The notes: generated from the letters alone by a model not told the origin. Shown: positions 1-9,131, counted from the stretch's first letter. The stretch: 64,000 nt of DNA from Variovorax sp. MHTC-1 (GCF_003984645.1 NZ_RWKI01000010.1:114116-178115); one strand, 5' to 3'. Numbers and translations are program-made.

Positions 1-1
1 A

Positions 2-907
2 GCCCGGCGCTTGTGCATGCCCTCGGCGACCTTGAGTCGGCGCATCCAGCAACTCGAGGCGCGGCTGGGCACCAGGTTGATGCAGCGCTCGACCCGCAAA
101 CTAACACTGACCAATGCCGGCGAATCATTGCGTGAGCGGTGCGGTCCGGCGGTCGAGGAGTTGATCGAGGCCGGACAGTTGCATGTCTCGGAAAGCCAGA
201 GACCGAGCGGCTTGTTGCGCGTGGCCGCTCCGGCGAACTTTTTCCGATTCTTCAAGATGGAATGGGTCACGGAGTTTCTCGCTGCGCACCCGTTGGTGCG
301 GATCGACTTCGTGCTCGGCGATGCCGTGGTCGACCTCATTGCCGAGCGCATCGATGTCGCGTTCCGCGTCGGACCCTTGCGAGACTCCAGCTATGTTGCC
401 CGAAGGATCTTCTCGAGCTATGGCGGACTTCTCGCCAGTCCTGCCTACCTGGCGAAGCACGGTGCGCCGACCAGCGTGCAGGAACTGAGCGAGCATGAGT
501 GCGTGATACACGCGGACTCCGGCGGCCACGTCACATGGCGTCTGCAGGACGCATCGGGCGCGGAAACCGAAGTCAGGGTGAGAGGGCGCTTCCACAGCAA
601 CATGCATGAGGTCCTGCGTGAGGCCGCGTGCGCCGGGCTCGGCATTGCCGCGCTGCCGTCGATCCTGACGGCATCCGACATTGCAGCTGGCAGACTGCTG
701 CCGGTGCTGCCGCAATACATGCGAGCCGGTCGCGGCTTGAGTGTCGTCCACCCCAGTCGCCAGCAACGACCGCTTGCGGTAGCGGCCTTTGCCGATATGG
801 CGGTAGAGAAACTGAGCATGCAGGAATGGTCGCCTTGGCCGAAGGTCGAGGCGGTCTCGAGCACCAGGCGGCCGGAAGTCCCCGCCGGCATGTCTTTCAT
901 CGAATGA
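2..907 (+). CDS. LysR-family transcriptional regulator (5' end outside window)
   Basis: The reading frame is open from the first bases, so the true start lies upstream of the window. The visible protein begins inside the LysR winged helix-turn-helix: 'SATLSRRIQQLEARLG' is the recognition helix and 'LMQRSTRKLTLTNAG' the wing, both typical of the family. About 210 residues of periplasmic-binding-fold effector domain follow ('GLLRVAAPANF' and 'GLGIAALPSIL' are recognisable segments). Family members bind DNA as tetramers and usually control a neighbouring, often divergent, operon. The target is not visible because the upstream side is missing, and the downstream pilus operon is not an obvious target. 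The effector cannot be predicted. Confidence 0.93.
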   Translation, partial: ARRLCMPSATLSRRIQQLEARLGTRLMQRSTRKLTLTNAGESLRERCGPAVEELIEAGQLHVSESQRPSGLLRVAAPANFFRFFKMEWVTEFLAAHPLVRIDFVLGDAVVDLIAERIDVAFRVGPLRDSSYVARRIFSSYGGLLASPAYLAKHGAPTSVQELSEHECVIHADSGGHVTWRLQDASGAETEVRVRGRFHSNMHEVLREAACAGLGIAALPSILTASDIAAGRLLPVLPQYMRAGRGLSVVHPSRQQRPLAVAAFADMAVEKLSMQEWSPWPKVEAVSSTRRPEVPAGMSFIE

Positions 908-930
908 ACGATGCGATTGCCACGAAAAGT

Positions 931-949
931 GAATGACTCAAGTTCATTC
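931..949. promoter_or_regulatory. Inverted repeat downstream of the LysR gene
   Basis: GAATGA and TCATTC arms are separated by 7 nt in the otherwise gene-free stretch between the LysR stop and the pilin operon. There is no T-run, so this is more operator-like than terminator-like. No binding protein can be assigned. Confidence 0.3.
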
Positions 950-990
950 TGCACGCTAGTCAAGAAACGTGTATCTGAAAATAATTGCCG

Positions 991-1007
991 CATTGAGTTT
1001 CTCAATG
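991..1007. other. Short hairpin upstream of the pilin operon
   Basis: CATTGAG, a TTT loop and CTCAATG form a perfect 7-bp stem with a 3-nt loop. It lies about 130 bp before the pilin operon. There is no following T-run, so it may be a weak terminator of the LysR transcript or a 5'-leader structure of the pilus mRNA. Confidence 0.35.
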
Positions 1008-1136
1008 ACACCTTTGCTGTGCGTCTTCGTTTCCATGGAAGCGAGTGGCCCTGCGGTGTGCTAAGTGGGCGAGCCTCCAAGGGCATTCACGCCTTTTGGT
1101 CGGCAAGTTTTCTTCGTACCGGGGACAGACAACGCA

Positions 1137-1763
1137 ATGCAAACGCAGCCTTTGAATGCGGTGAGGCAGCAGGACGCGCGCGGCCACGGCCGCAAGCGCT
1201 TCCGCGAGGAATGCCTTGGCGCTTCGTGGCAGCAGCTTGACGATGGCGTTTGCGCGACCGGCGTTGCGGTTCGGACCGGCCCGTCATTCGATCGGCGACA
1301 TGCGAAAGGGCATCGCACCGCCGGCTTCACATTGATCGAAGTCATGATCACGGTGGCCATCGTGGCCATCCTCGCGGCGCTTGCGCTGCCCAGCTACCGC
1401 GACTATGTCCTGCGCGGCCAGCTCGTCGACGGCACCAATGGGCTGGCGGCCATGCGCGCGGACATGGAGCGCTACTACCAGGACAACAGGACCTATGACA
1501 AGGTGAACGGCTTCGTTCCGCCCTGTGTTTCCACGGCCGGCAGAACCAACATCGTCGGCACCTTTCAGTTGTCTTGCGCCCCGATCTCCACCGACAAGTC
1601 GACGACGTACACGCTGCAAGCCGTCGGCAGCGGCCCCACCGCTGGATTCACATTCACGGTGGATCAACTCGGCGTTCAAGGCACCACGATCACCGGCGTG
1701 TCTGGCTGGAGCGGCTGCGACAAGGCATGGGTGACCAAGCGAGGCATGTTGTGCCCGACGTGA
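1137..1763 (+). CDS. pilE: Type IV pilin, PilE-like minor pilin
   Basis: Class III prepilin. The prepilin peptidase site is G63|FTLIE, with the conserved Glu at +5 and the hydrophobic helix 'MITVAIVAILAALALP' right after it. The C-terminal globular domain has the pair of cysteines near the end ('GWSGCDKAW' and 'GMLCPT') typical of a pilin D-loop. It is the first gene of a pilE-fimT-pilV-pilW-pilX-pilY1 cluster that primes type IV pilus assembly. Oddity: the only upstream in-frame ATG gives a 63-residue leader, while pilins normally have 6-25. An out-of-frame ATG at 1300 would give a normal short leader after a one-base shift, so the annotated start is uncertain. Confidence 0.85.
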   Translation: MQTQPLNAVRQQDARGHGRKRFREECLGASWQQLDDGVCATGVAVRTGPSFDRRHAKGHRTAGFTLIEVMITVAIVAILAALALPSYRDYVLRGQLVDGTNGLAAMRADMERYYQDNRTYDKVNGFVPPCVSTAGRTNIVGTFQLSCAPISTDKSTTYTLQAVGSGPTAGFTFTVDQLGVQGTTITGVSGWSGCDKAWVTKRGMLCPT

Positions 1764-1771
1764 GCGTGCGG

Positions 1772-2350
1772 ATGGTCCGGGTATCGGGATTCACGCTGAT
1801 CGAGATGATGGTGACGATCGCGCTGATGTGCATCCTCACGATGCTGGCCATGCCGTCGTTCTCCACATGGGTCGCCAACAACAAGGTCCGTACCGTCAGC
1901 GACTCGCTGCAGAATGGCTTGCGCTTCGCGCAGGCCGAAGCATTGCGCCGCAGCAGGCCGATGGTCTTCTCGCTCACCAACAGCGCGGCACCCCAGAAGA
2001 GCCTCACCGCCGTGGAAGGCGGGAGCAACTGGTCGATCAACGTTTCGAAGTCGAGCCTGGATGCGAGCAGCGTGTTCGTGCAGGCCGGCGTCCTGGCGGA
2101 CGTTGCTTCCGGCGTGCGGATCACCGGGCCCGCGGCCGTCTGCTTCAATGCCATGGGACGCCTTGTGGCGAACACCGATACGGGCGTGAGCGGCGCTCTC
2201 TGCAGCACCGACCCCGGCAAGCCGGTCTTTACCTACGACATCACCGTGAGCGGTGCCGACCGACCGCTGCGCGTGCTGGTCGGCCTGGGTGGGCAGGTCC
2301 GCATGTGCGACCCGGCCCGCAAGCTCGCAGATTCTCCTGACGGTTGCTGA
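1772..2350 (+). CDS. fimT: GspH/FimT-family minor pseudopilin
   Basis: The protein has 192 residues. The leader is MVRVSG|FTLIE with Glu at +5, then a long hydrophobic helix and the 'NNKVRTVSDSLQNGLRFAQAEALRR' segment characteristic of GspH/FimT, from about residue 35. The family contributes minor subunits to the pilus tip. I chose the ATG at 1772; GTG codons at 1760 and 1766 are in frame, and the one at 1760 would overlap the stop of the preceding pilin (GTGA). The gene is tightly packed with its neighbours, so co-transcription is very likely. Confidence 0.87.
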   Translation: MVRVSGFTLIEMMVTIALMCILTMLAMPSFSTWVANNKVRTVSDSLQNGLRFAQAEALRRSRPMVFSLTNSAAPQKSLTAVEGGSNWSINVSKSSLDASSVFVQAGVLADVASGVRITGPAAVCFNAMGRLVANTDTGVSGALCSTDPGKPVFTYDITVSGADRPLRVLVGLGGQVRMCDPARKLADSPDGC

Positions 2351-2772
2351 TGAAGAAAAGTCTACGCGACGCCTCCGGTGCGAGGCAGTCGGGCATCGCC
2401 TTGCTCGAAGTGCTCGTCTCCATCCTTCTGTTCTCGCTGGGCATCCTCGGCCTGATAGGCCTGCAGGCGCGCGCCATCAGCCTGTCGACGGACGCGCAGG
2501 ACCGCAACCGCGCCGCGCTGTTGGCCAACGACATCGCCAGCGCGATGTGGCTCGCCAAGTCGGTCGTGGTGGACACCGGCGTGGGCTCGGTCTGGCAGAA
2601 GCGCGTGAGCGAGACCAGGAACGCAGGCCTGCCGACCGGCGCCGTGACCGTCAAGGCAGTCGCCGGCGTCTCCAACAGCGCCGACATCGTGATCACCTGG
2701 AAAGCGCCCGGCCGTGCGAACGCCAAGACGGAACAGAGCAGCACGCTCACCACTCGGGTGACGCTCCCATGA
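2350..2772 (+). CDS. pilV: Type IV pilus minor pilin PilV
   Basis: The protein has 140 residues. The leader ends G15|IALLE with Glu at +5, followed by 'VLVSILLFSLGILGLIGLQ', the hallmark N-terminal helix of PilV. The short polar C-terminal domain (about 100 residues) is poorly conserved, as is normal. The ATG overlaps the fimT stop (TGATG), implying translational coupling, and its own stop overlaps the pilW start (ATGA). PilV is a priming-complex component with PilW, PilX and PilY1. Confidence 0.88.
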   Translation: MKKSLRDASGARQSGIALLEVLVSILLFSLGILGLIGLQARAISLSTDAQDRNRAALLANDIASAMWLAKSVVVDTGVGSVWQKRVSETRNAGLPTGAVTVKAVAGVSNSADIVITWKAPGRANAKTEQSSTLTTRVTLP

Positions 2773-3893
2773 AGCAGCGCGGTCTCACGCTGGTCGAGTT
2801 GCTCGTCGCCATGCTCATCGGACTGATCGTGACGCTGGCCGTGACCAGCATCGTGGTCATGGGCGAGACGCACAAGCGCATCACCACCTCGACCAACGAC
2901 ATGGAGCAGGCCGGCGCATACGCGGCCTACGTGCTCGACCGCGCGTTGCGCAGCGCCGGTTCGAGCCTGGTCCAGTCCGCCCAGCCGATCGACCGGGGCG
3001 TGTTCGGCTGCAGGCTCAACGCGGGCGCCTTGCTGCCCGGCGACGGATTTCCCCCGCCCTTCAAGAAGGCTTTTCTGCCCGGCGCCACGTCGAACCTGCG
3101 CGTCGCGCCGGTGCTTATCGGCAAGAACCAGTCCGACACCGGCTCCGACGTTCTGGTCGTCATGGGCGGCGATGCCGCGGCGGGCGGTGTGCCGCGCGGC
3201 CTGACGGATCCCGGCAGCGCCACCACACTCTCGATGGACAACACCGTCGGCGTGTCCGCGGGCGACCTCGTGCTGGTCAGCCAGCAGGGCACGACGGACT
3301 GCCTGCTCGAACAGGTCACCGGCACCACGGCCAAGGTGCTGACCCTGGGCGGCAAGTACTACACGGCCGGCAAGTCCACCCCGCTGGAGGCGCTGGCGGC
3401 GAGCACATCGACCTACGTCACGCCGCTCGGCAATCCCGCGAACGGCAATGTCCAGTTCCAGCTCTTCGGCGTGGGCGACAACCACACGCTGGTCGGCTAC
3501 GACCTGCTGCAGGGCTCCGGAGACGTCACGCAGGCCCTTGCCGACGAAGTGGCCGAACTGCATGCCATCTACGGCTTGGACATCAATGGCGACGGCATTC
3601 TCGACGGCTGGGCGGACCCGGGCAGTGCGGGCTTCGACATCGCCACCGTCATGCAGAAGCCGGCCACGATGCGGCAGATCGTCGCCGTGCGCGTCGCGCT
3701 GGTCATGCGCAGCGCGAGCAAGGAAAAGGAGGTCGTCTCGCCCGACAAGCTCACCCTGTTCGGCGATTTCCAGGACGCGTCCAGCAAGTCCCTCGCGCAA
3801 ACCGTGGCCTTGAGCGCCGCAGACGATCAGCACTACCGCCACCACGTCGTCGAGTTCACCGTCCCGCTGCGCAACATGCTGATGCTGCCATGA
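2769..3893 (+). CDS. pilW: Type IV pilus assembly protein PilW
   Basis: The protein has 374 residues. The very short leader MKQRG is followed by LTLVELLVAMLIGLIV, a class III signal with Glu at +5. PilW proteins are the largest of the minor pilins and the length fits. The start overlaps the pilV stop by ATGA, and the stop overlaps the pilX start in the same way. The segment 'DINGDGILDGWADPGSAG' (nt about 3583-3640) resembles a Ca2+-binding loop, DxNxDGxxD. Whether it binds calcium is inference. Confidence 0.88.
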   Translation: MKQRGLTLVELLVAMLIGLIVTLAVTSIVVMGETHKRITTSTNDMEQAGAYAAYVLDRALRSAGSSLVQSAQPIDRGVFGCRLNAGALLPGDGFPPPFKKAFLPGATSNLRVAPVLIGKNQSDTGSDVLVVMGGDAAAGGVPRGLTDPGSATTLSMDNTVGVSAGDLVLVSQQGTTDCLLEQVTGTTAKVLTLGGKYYTAGKSTPLEALAASTSTYVTPLGNPANGNVQFQLFGVGDNHTLVGYDLLQGSGDVTQALADEVAELHAIYGLDINGDGILDGWADPGSAGFDIATVMQKPATMRQIVAVRVALVMRSASKEKEVVSPDKLTLFGDFQDASSKSLAQTVALSAADDQHYRHHVVEFTVPLRNMLMLP

Positions 3894-4492
3894 AGATGTC
3901 CCTTGTGCCCTTGCGCGCGGCGCGCCAGCGCCAGCGCGGCGTCGTCCTGCTGCTGTGCCTCATCGTTCTCGTGATCCTGCTGACCGGCGGTGTGGCGGTT
4001 GTGCGTTCCATGAACGCCTCCCTGACCTCAGCCGGCAACCTGGCCTTCAGGCGCGACCTCGTGAACCAGGGTGAGCGGGCCGTGTCCCTCGTGCTGGCGA
4101 AGTTCGCCAGCACCGGAACGCTCGTGAATGCGACCGACGATCTTCCGGGCGAGAACTTCAAGGCGACCAAGCTCGACACCAACACGCATGGCGTGCCGAT
4201 GGCGCTGCTGGACGACAAGACCTTCGGAACGGTCGGCAAGGCTTCCAACGACGTCACCGATACCGCCGCGCAGGTCAGCATCCGCTACGTGATCGATCGC
4301 CTCTGCGCCGGCACGGGACCGGCCACCAGCGCCGGCTGCGTGCAGTCGTCCGCGGCTCCCGCCGGAGGCACCGCCAGCCCCACGCCGCCGCCGGCGCCGC
4401 CCACCGCGACGGTCTACCGCCTGAGCATGCGGGTCAGCGGTCCCCGCGATACGCAGGTGTTCTTGCAGTCGACGTTCACCAAGCCAGATTGA
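3890..4492 (+). CDS. pilX: Type IV pilus assembly protein PilX
   Basis: The protein has 200 residues. A short basic leader ends at 'RQRQRG' and is followed by VVLLLCLIVLVILL. As in other PilX proteins, the +5 glutamate is absent. A proline-rich stretch (PTPPPAPPTA) lies near residue 165, and the C-terminal strand 'YRLSMRVSGPRDTQVFLQS' is typical of the family. It overlaps pilW by ATGA and ends 17 nt before the pilY1 start. Its role is in the minor-pilin complex that holds PilY1 at the pilus tip. Confidence 0.85.
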   Translation: MKMSLVPLRAARQRQRGVVLLLCLIVLVILLTGGVAVVRSMNASLTSAGNLAFRRDLVNQGERAVSLVLAKFASTGTLVNATDDLPGENFKATKLDTNTHGVPMALLDDKTFGTVGKASNDVTDTAAQVSIRYVIDRLCAGTGPATSAGCVQSSAAPAGGTASPTPPPAPPTATVYRLSMRVSGPRDTQVFLQSTFTKPD

Positions 4493-4509
4493 GAAGGCAT
4501 CGCATCACC

Positions 4510-7500
4510 ATGACACGCGTTTTTCGTCGTTCGTCGACAAGGGTCTCCAGGGCGGGCGTGATCGCGGCCGCGTGGCTGGGCCTGTCGTGCACGGCTGTGC
4601 TGGCGGCCGCCACGAAGCTCGCCGACCAGCCGGTGTTCGCAACGGCCGATGTGCCCGGCAACCTGCTGCTGGCGCTGTCGGTGGAATTTCCCACCGCCAT
4701 CAGCGTGGCGAACCTCAACGACTATGCCGATGCCACCGAGTACCTCGGCTATTTCGATCCGCGGAAGTGCTACGTCTACAAGTACGTCGAGCCCGCTGTC
4801 AAGGACGGCCCCGCGTCGAACAGCTACTTCCAGCCCGCGGGCGCGGCGACCGGCAGCAACAAGCACAGCTGCTCGGGCCAATGGAGCGGGAACTTCATGA
4901 ACTGGGCGGCGATGCAGACCATCGACCCGTTTCGATGGGCGCTTTCCGGCGGCTACCGCAGCGTCGACACCACGAGTGAAACCATCCTGGAGAAGGCGTG
5001 GGGTTCCAGCCAGGGCACCATCGCCAACTTTCCGCTGCGCGGAACCGACCAGCCCACCGGCCACAAGTTGCCCAGCAGCCTCATCGCCTCTGTCACGCCG
5101 TTCAGCAGGTGGGACAGCTTCAACAGCAGCATCTGGTCGCGCGGCAACACGATGGTGTTCACGGGAACAGGCGACCTCAACGGAACCGGCGCCGACCTGA
5201 GCGATGTCGACCGTGCGAACAGGTCGAAGAAGGAGGATTCGGTCTACCGGGTCTACGTGCGCGTCAAGGTCTGCGATGCCAAGCCGGAAGGCGGCGGCGT
5301 GGAAGCCAATTGCGTCAGGTACGGAAGCAGCTACAAGCCGGAAGGCCTGTTGCAGCAGAACGCCAACAAGATCCGCTATGGCACCTTCTCGTTCCTCAAC
5401 GCCGATGGCGAGACGCAGCAGGGCGGGGTGATGCGTGCGCCGATGGGATTCATCGGCCCGACGTATCCGAAGCCGCTGTCCAACGCCGTGGTGACCAACA
5501 CCCGCAGCGAATGGGATCCCGCCACCGGCATCATGCACACCAACCCCGACAGGGCCTCCGCCAAGGCGAGCAGCGTCGCGCAGAGCGGGGTAATGAACTA
5601 CCTCAACAAGTTCGGGGAGGCCGCCAAGAGCTACATGACGAACGACAACGTCAGCGAGCTCTACTACGCGGCGGTGCGGTACTTCGAGAAGCTTGGCAAC
5701 GTGCCGGAGTGGACCGACTCGGTAGCCCCCGGCGCCGAGAACAGGGATGCCAGGCTCGATGGATTTCCTGCAGTGATCGACTGGAAGGACGAGGACCCGA
5801 TCGCCTATTCGTGCCAGAAGAACTTCATTCTGGGCATCGGCGACGACCACACCCACCATGACTACAACGTGGGCGGGAGCTTGGTCCGCAGAGGCCGGCC
5901 CATTCCTGCAGAAGTCGCGGCGGACACGTTCAACAAGGCGGACGACTGGACCAAGAGTGTTCAAACGCTCGAAGGCATGGCGCTCACAAACTGGGTGAAG
6001 AACGGCGCCGGCTCGAGCACTTTCATCGCGGGTCTGGCCTATGGCGCGCACATCAATGACATCCGGCCGGATCTGCCCGGCGTCCAGAACATCTCGACCT
6101 ATTGGATGGATGTCATGGAGTTCCAGCGGGCCGAAGACCGGAATCCTTACTACCTGGCAGCCAAGTACGGCGGCTTCAGCGTGCCCGCGGGCTATGACAC
6201 GGCCAACACCAAGACGGCGCTGAAGCAGAACTGGTGGAACATGTCGGGCGACACCATCGACATGAACGGCAAGTCCCGCCTGCGCCCGGACAACTACTTC
6301 CTGGCCGGCAACGCACGGCAGATGGTGAGCGGCCTGAAATCGGCATTCACCGACATTGCCAACGCCATCAAGGCATTCACGACGTCGTTCTCCCTCTCCA
6401 CCGCGCAGGCCTCTTCCTCGGGGAACGCCTCCTATGCATCGCAGTACGACTCCAAGGGATGGACCGGCGTGGTGACGGCGAGCACGATCACCTTCGCAAG
6501 CGACGGCACGCCGTCCGCCGCGCCGGCCTGGTCCACCAGCACCACGCTCGAGGCGCAACTGGCCAATGGCGGCTGGGACACGGCGCGCCGCGTTGCGACA
6601 TGGGACGGCAGCAAGGGCGTTGCATTCCGCGCCGGGGCCCTGACCTCGGCGCAGCTGGCAGCCCTCACGCCCGCCTACGCCATCGGCAACACGAGTACCG
6701 ACTATCTCAACTACCTTCGGGGCGACCGAAAGAACGAAGCCACCTCGGCGGTGGCCGGAAGCACCAAGGCCCTGCGCAGCCGGGCGCTCCTGCTGGGCGA
6801 CATCGTCGATGCAAAGGTGATGCCGGTAGGTCCGCCCAGCACGAACTATTCGGAGAACAGCAGCCCGGGCTACGCGGCCTTCAAGGCCCGATGGGCCGGA
6901 CGCCCCACCATGGTCTACGCCGGCGGCAACGACGGCATGCTGCACGCCTTCAACGGCACCCTCACGGGCGCCACCGCCGGGACGGAGCAGTTCGCCTATG
7001 TCCCCAGCGCCCTGTTCCAGGGCCCGAACGGCACGCCGCAGGTGGATGGGCTGGTACAGATCGGCAACCCCAACTACGTCCACCACTACTACGTGGACGC
7101 GACCCCGCTCGCCTTCGACATCGACCTGAACAGCGCCGGCGGCGCGTTCACCACCACGAGCAACGGCAGCAATGCCAACTGGCACACGCTGCTGATCGGC
7201 GGGCTGGGCAAGGGCGGCAAGAGCTTCTACGCCATCGACGTGACCGACCCGGCCGGCATGACCAGCGAAGCCGCCGTGGCGGGCAAGGTGAGGTGGGAGT
7301 TCAGCGATGCCACCATGGGCTACAGCTACGGTGCGCCCACGGTCGTGAAGACCAAGAAGTACGGGTGGGTGGTGATGCTGACATCGGGCTACAACAACAG
7401 CGACGGCAAGGGCTATCTGTACATCGTCAACCCGAAGACCGGCGCGTTGCTCGAGAAGATGCAGACGCCCACGTCCTCCAACGGACTGGTGCACGCCTCG

Positions 7501-8271
7501 GCCTACGTCGCCGATCGTGCCGACCACACCGCAGATGCCGTCTATGCGGCGGACCTCGACGGGCAGCTCTGGCGCTTCGATCTCACCGCTCCCAAGGGAA
7601 GCACCGCCGCGTACCCCGCGCCGACACTGCTGGCCACGCTGACCGACGCATCCGGTGCCGCGCAGCCTGTGACCACCGCGCCGCTGATCGAGATCAATCC
7701 CGTCACGCGCAAGCGCTTCGTGCTGCTCGGAACCGGCAAGCTGCTGGACCCCTCGGACGTGAACTCGAAGGCGCCGCAGTCGTTCTACGCCATCGTCGAC
7801 GGCACTGCCGGCTCCTTCAATGCCGTCGGCAGTGCGATCACGCGCGCCAGGCTCACGCAGGTGACCGACGTGACGACGGGCGCCACCTTGTCGAGCACCT
7901 CGATGGGCTGGTACCTCGACCTGGACGTCGACACCGCCGTCAGCTGGCGCATGGTGTCCACCCCCGCGACCTACAGCGGCGTCGTGGCGTTCTCCAGCCT
8001 GCTGACCACGGGCGATGCTTGCAGCCCCTCGGGGCAAAGCCGGGTCTTCGCCATCAACTACGGCACCGGCAGATCGGTGCTGCTGTCGGCGCCCGATGGC
8101 TACGCGGCCATCTCCAGCGCGGTGACCGACCTGCGCTTCGTGGGCGTGGACGGGAGCCCCCGCCTCATCGCAGGCACGACCAAGGGCGACATCGCCAAGA
8201 TTCCCACCGACCTGAAAAGCGGCATCTCGTTGCGCCTGCTGAACTGGCGCGAAGTGCCGGCGGTGAACTAG
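4510..8271 (+). CDS. pilY1: Type IV pilus tip adhesin/assembly protein PilY1
   Basis: The protein has 1253 residues, normal for the family. A signal peptide occupies about residues 1-33 (basic N-terminus, AAAWLGLSCTAVLAA core). The C-terminal half carries PilY1 beta-propeller signatures: 'MVYAGGNDGMLHAFNGTL', 'YAYVPS'-like 'FAYVPSALFQ', 'TVVKTKKYGWVVMLTSGYN' and 'YAADLDGQLWRFDL'. The N-terminal half is the variable host- or substrate-facing region. I chose the ATG at 4510; a TTG at 4489 overlapping the pilX stop is less likely. In other bacteria PilY1 is secreted, sits at the pilus tip with the minor pilins and can act in surface sensing. I could not place the C-terminal Ca2+ loop with confidence. 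Confidence 0.93.
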   Translation: MTRVFRRSSTRVSRAGVIAAAWLGLSCTAVLAAATKLADQPVFATADVPGNLLLALSVEFPTAISVANLNDYADATEYLGYFDPRKCYVYKYVEPAVKDGPASNSYFQPAGAATGSNKHSCSGQWSGNFMNWAAMQTIDPFRWALSGGYRSVDTTSETILEKAWGSSQGTIANFPLRGTDQPTGHKLPSSLIASVTPFSRWDSFNSSIWSRGNTMVFTGTGDLNGTGADLSDVDRANRSKKEDSVYRVYVRVKVCDAKPEGGGVEANCVRYGSSYKPEGLLQQNANKIRYGTFSFLNADGETQQGGVMRAPMGFIGPTYPKPLSNAVVTNTRSEWDPATGIMHTNPDRASAKASSVAQSGVMNYLNKFGEAAKSYMTNDNVSELYYAAVRYFEKLGNVPEWTDSVAPGAENRDARLDGFPAVIDWKDEDPIAYSCQKNFILGIGDDHTHHDYNVGGSLVRRGRPIPAEVAADTFNKADDWTKSVQTLEGMALTNWVKNGAGSSTFIAGLAYGAHINDIRPDLPGVQNISTYWMDVMEFQRAEDRNPYYLAAKYGGFSVPAGYDTANTKTALKQNWWNMSGDTIDMNGKSRLRPDNYFLAGNARQMVSGLKSAFTDIANAIKAFTTSFSLSTAQASSSGNASYASQYDSKGWTGVVTASTITFASDGTPSAAPAWSTSTTLEAQLANGGWDTARRVATWDGSKGVAFRAGALTSAQLAALTPAYAIGNTSTDYLNYLRGDRKNEATSAVAGSTKALRSRALLLGDIVDAKVMPVGPPSTNYSENSSPGYAAFKARWAGRPTMVYAGGNDGMLHAFNGTLTGATAGTEQFAYVPSALFQGPNGTPQVDGLVQIGNPNYVHHYYVDATPLAFDIDLNSAGGAFTTTSNGSNANWHTLLIGGLGKGGKSFYAIDVTDPAGMTSEAAVAGKVRWEFSDATMGYSYGAPTVVKTKKYGWVVMLTSGYNNSDGKGYLYIVNPKTGALLEKMQTPTSSNGLVHASAYVADRADHTADAVYAADLDGQLWRFDLTAPKGSTAAYPAPTLLATLTDASGAAQPVTTAPLIEINPVTRKRFVLLGTGKLLDPSDVNSKAPQSFYAIVDGTAGSFNAVGSAITRARLTQVTDVTTGATLSSTSMGWYLDLDVDTAVSWRMVSTPATYSGVVAFSSLLTTGDACSPSGQSRVFAINYGTGRSVLLSAPDGYAAISSAVTDLRFVGVDGSPRLIAGTTKGDIAKIPTDLKSGISLRLLNWREVPAVN

Positions 8272-8275
8272 CGGC

Positions 8276-9004
8276 ATGGGTGTCTCCGGAATGCAGGAGT
8301 GGCGCAGGCAGGGCGTGCCCATACTGAGGCTTGGCGTCTACACGTTGCCGGCCGCCGAGGCTGCAGTGATCCAGACGATCGTCCGGTTGTATGCGAACGA
8401 CATCGCATTTCCATGGACGCTGGTCGATATGCCGCCGTATGACGCGCTGATCATCGATAGCACCGCGACAGAGGATGAGCGCCGCGAGCTGGCCCTCATG
8501 GCCGGTGCCGTGCTTACGCTCACGCGCATGAACGCGGACGAGCTGCCCGATACGATGGCGCGGCCGATTCGCGCGGACAGGTTGAAGAAGTGGTTGCAAG
8601 ACATCGAGTGCGCCTTGCAGGAGATGCCTTCGGAGCTGAGCATGGACGGGCAAGCCTGCGCGAAGCTCGAGGTCTCCGATTCGGTCCGCTTCATGCTTCG
8701 CCGCTGGCCTTCGACCCTGCTGCTGCGAAATGACCCCCACAAGGTGGAAATGGCGAGCCTGCTGTTGCGCCATGAATTGAACGGGATCGAGCTGGCCGAG
8801 ATCAGCGGACTCCCGCCTGTTCAATGCGCCAGATTCTTGCAAGTGCTGCAATCCGCGGGCTTGTTGGAAGTGCATGTGGCGCCGGACGTTCCGGCCCATG
8901 CCGAAGTTTCGCGGTCGACGGAGCCTGCCGGCGCGGCCCGGAGCAACTTTGTGAAAAGCCTGATCGACGGCATCCGTCGCGGACTCAGCCTGCGAGCGTC
9001 ATGA
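8276..9004 (+). CDS. Conserved hypothetical protein, pilus-operon tail
   Basis: The protein has 242 residues and no signal peptide or membrane segment. The N-terminal ~110 residues alternate beta and alpha and look like a degenerate receiver-type fold ('YDALIIDSTATEDE'). The segment 'SDSVRFMLRRWPSTLLLRNDP' is followed by 'LNGIELAEISGLPPVQCARFLQVLQSAGLLE', which reads like a winged-helix module. It starts 4 nt after the pilY1 stop, so it is probably co-transcribed. Its stop overlaps the start of a GTPase remnant (ATGA). From memory, such proteins pair with a small MglA-like GTPase in betaproteobacteria. Cytoplasmic regulator of pilus or surface behaviour is only a guess. Confidence 0.7.
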   Translation: MGVSGMQEWRRQGVPILRLGVYTLPAAEAAVIQTIVRLYANDIAFPWTLVDMPPYDALIIDSTATEDERRELALMAGAVLTLTRMNADELPDTMARPIRADRLKKWLQDIECALQEMPSELSMDGQACAKLEVSDSVRFMLRRWPSTLLLRNDPHKVEMASLLLRHELNGIELAEISGLPPVQCARFLQVLQSAGLLEVHVAPDVPAHAEVSRSTEPAGAARSNFVKSLIDGIRRGLSLRAS

Positions 9005-9108
9005 AAGAGCACGACATCCTCTTCACGAAGAGCGTGGGCGAGGGCAAGACAACGGCGATCGGCTGCACGAGCGAAGGCACAGGGCCGGCCTCGTTCGAAG
9101 CCGCTTGA
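9001..9108 (+). pseudogene. Relic of a small MglA/Rab-like GTPase
   Basis: A 35-codon frame overlaps the preceding stop (ATGA). Its first ~24 residues, 'MKEHDILFTKSVGEGKTTAI', match the N-terminus expected of small bacterial GTPases (normally xIxFTGPVGAGKTTAI). The P-loop glycine is replaced by Lys. After 'IGCTSE' the sequence diverges and stops, so the switch regions, G3, G4 and G5 are absent and it cannot be a working GTPase. In related operons I recall the intact gene following the homologue of the 8276-9004 gene, which supports decay in place. The remaining ORF might still be translated as a short peptide. Confidence 0.6.
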
Positions 9109-9131
9109 ACTCACCCCAACTTCAGAACAAC

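Noticed and set aside
4414..8322. Very long open frame antisense to pilY1
   Set aside because: It has an Arg/His/Gly/Val-rich composition and no domain. It is an artefact of GC-rich third positions opposite a long real gene.
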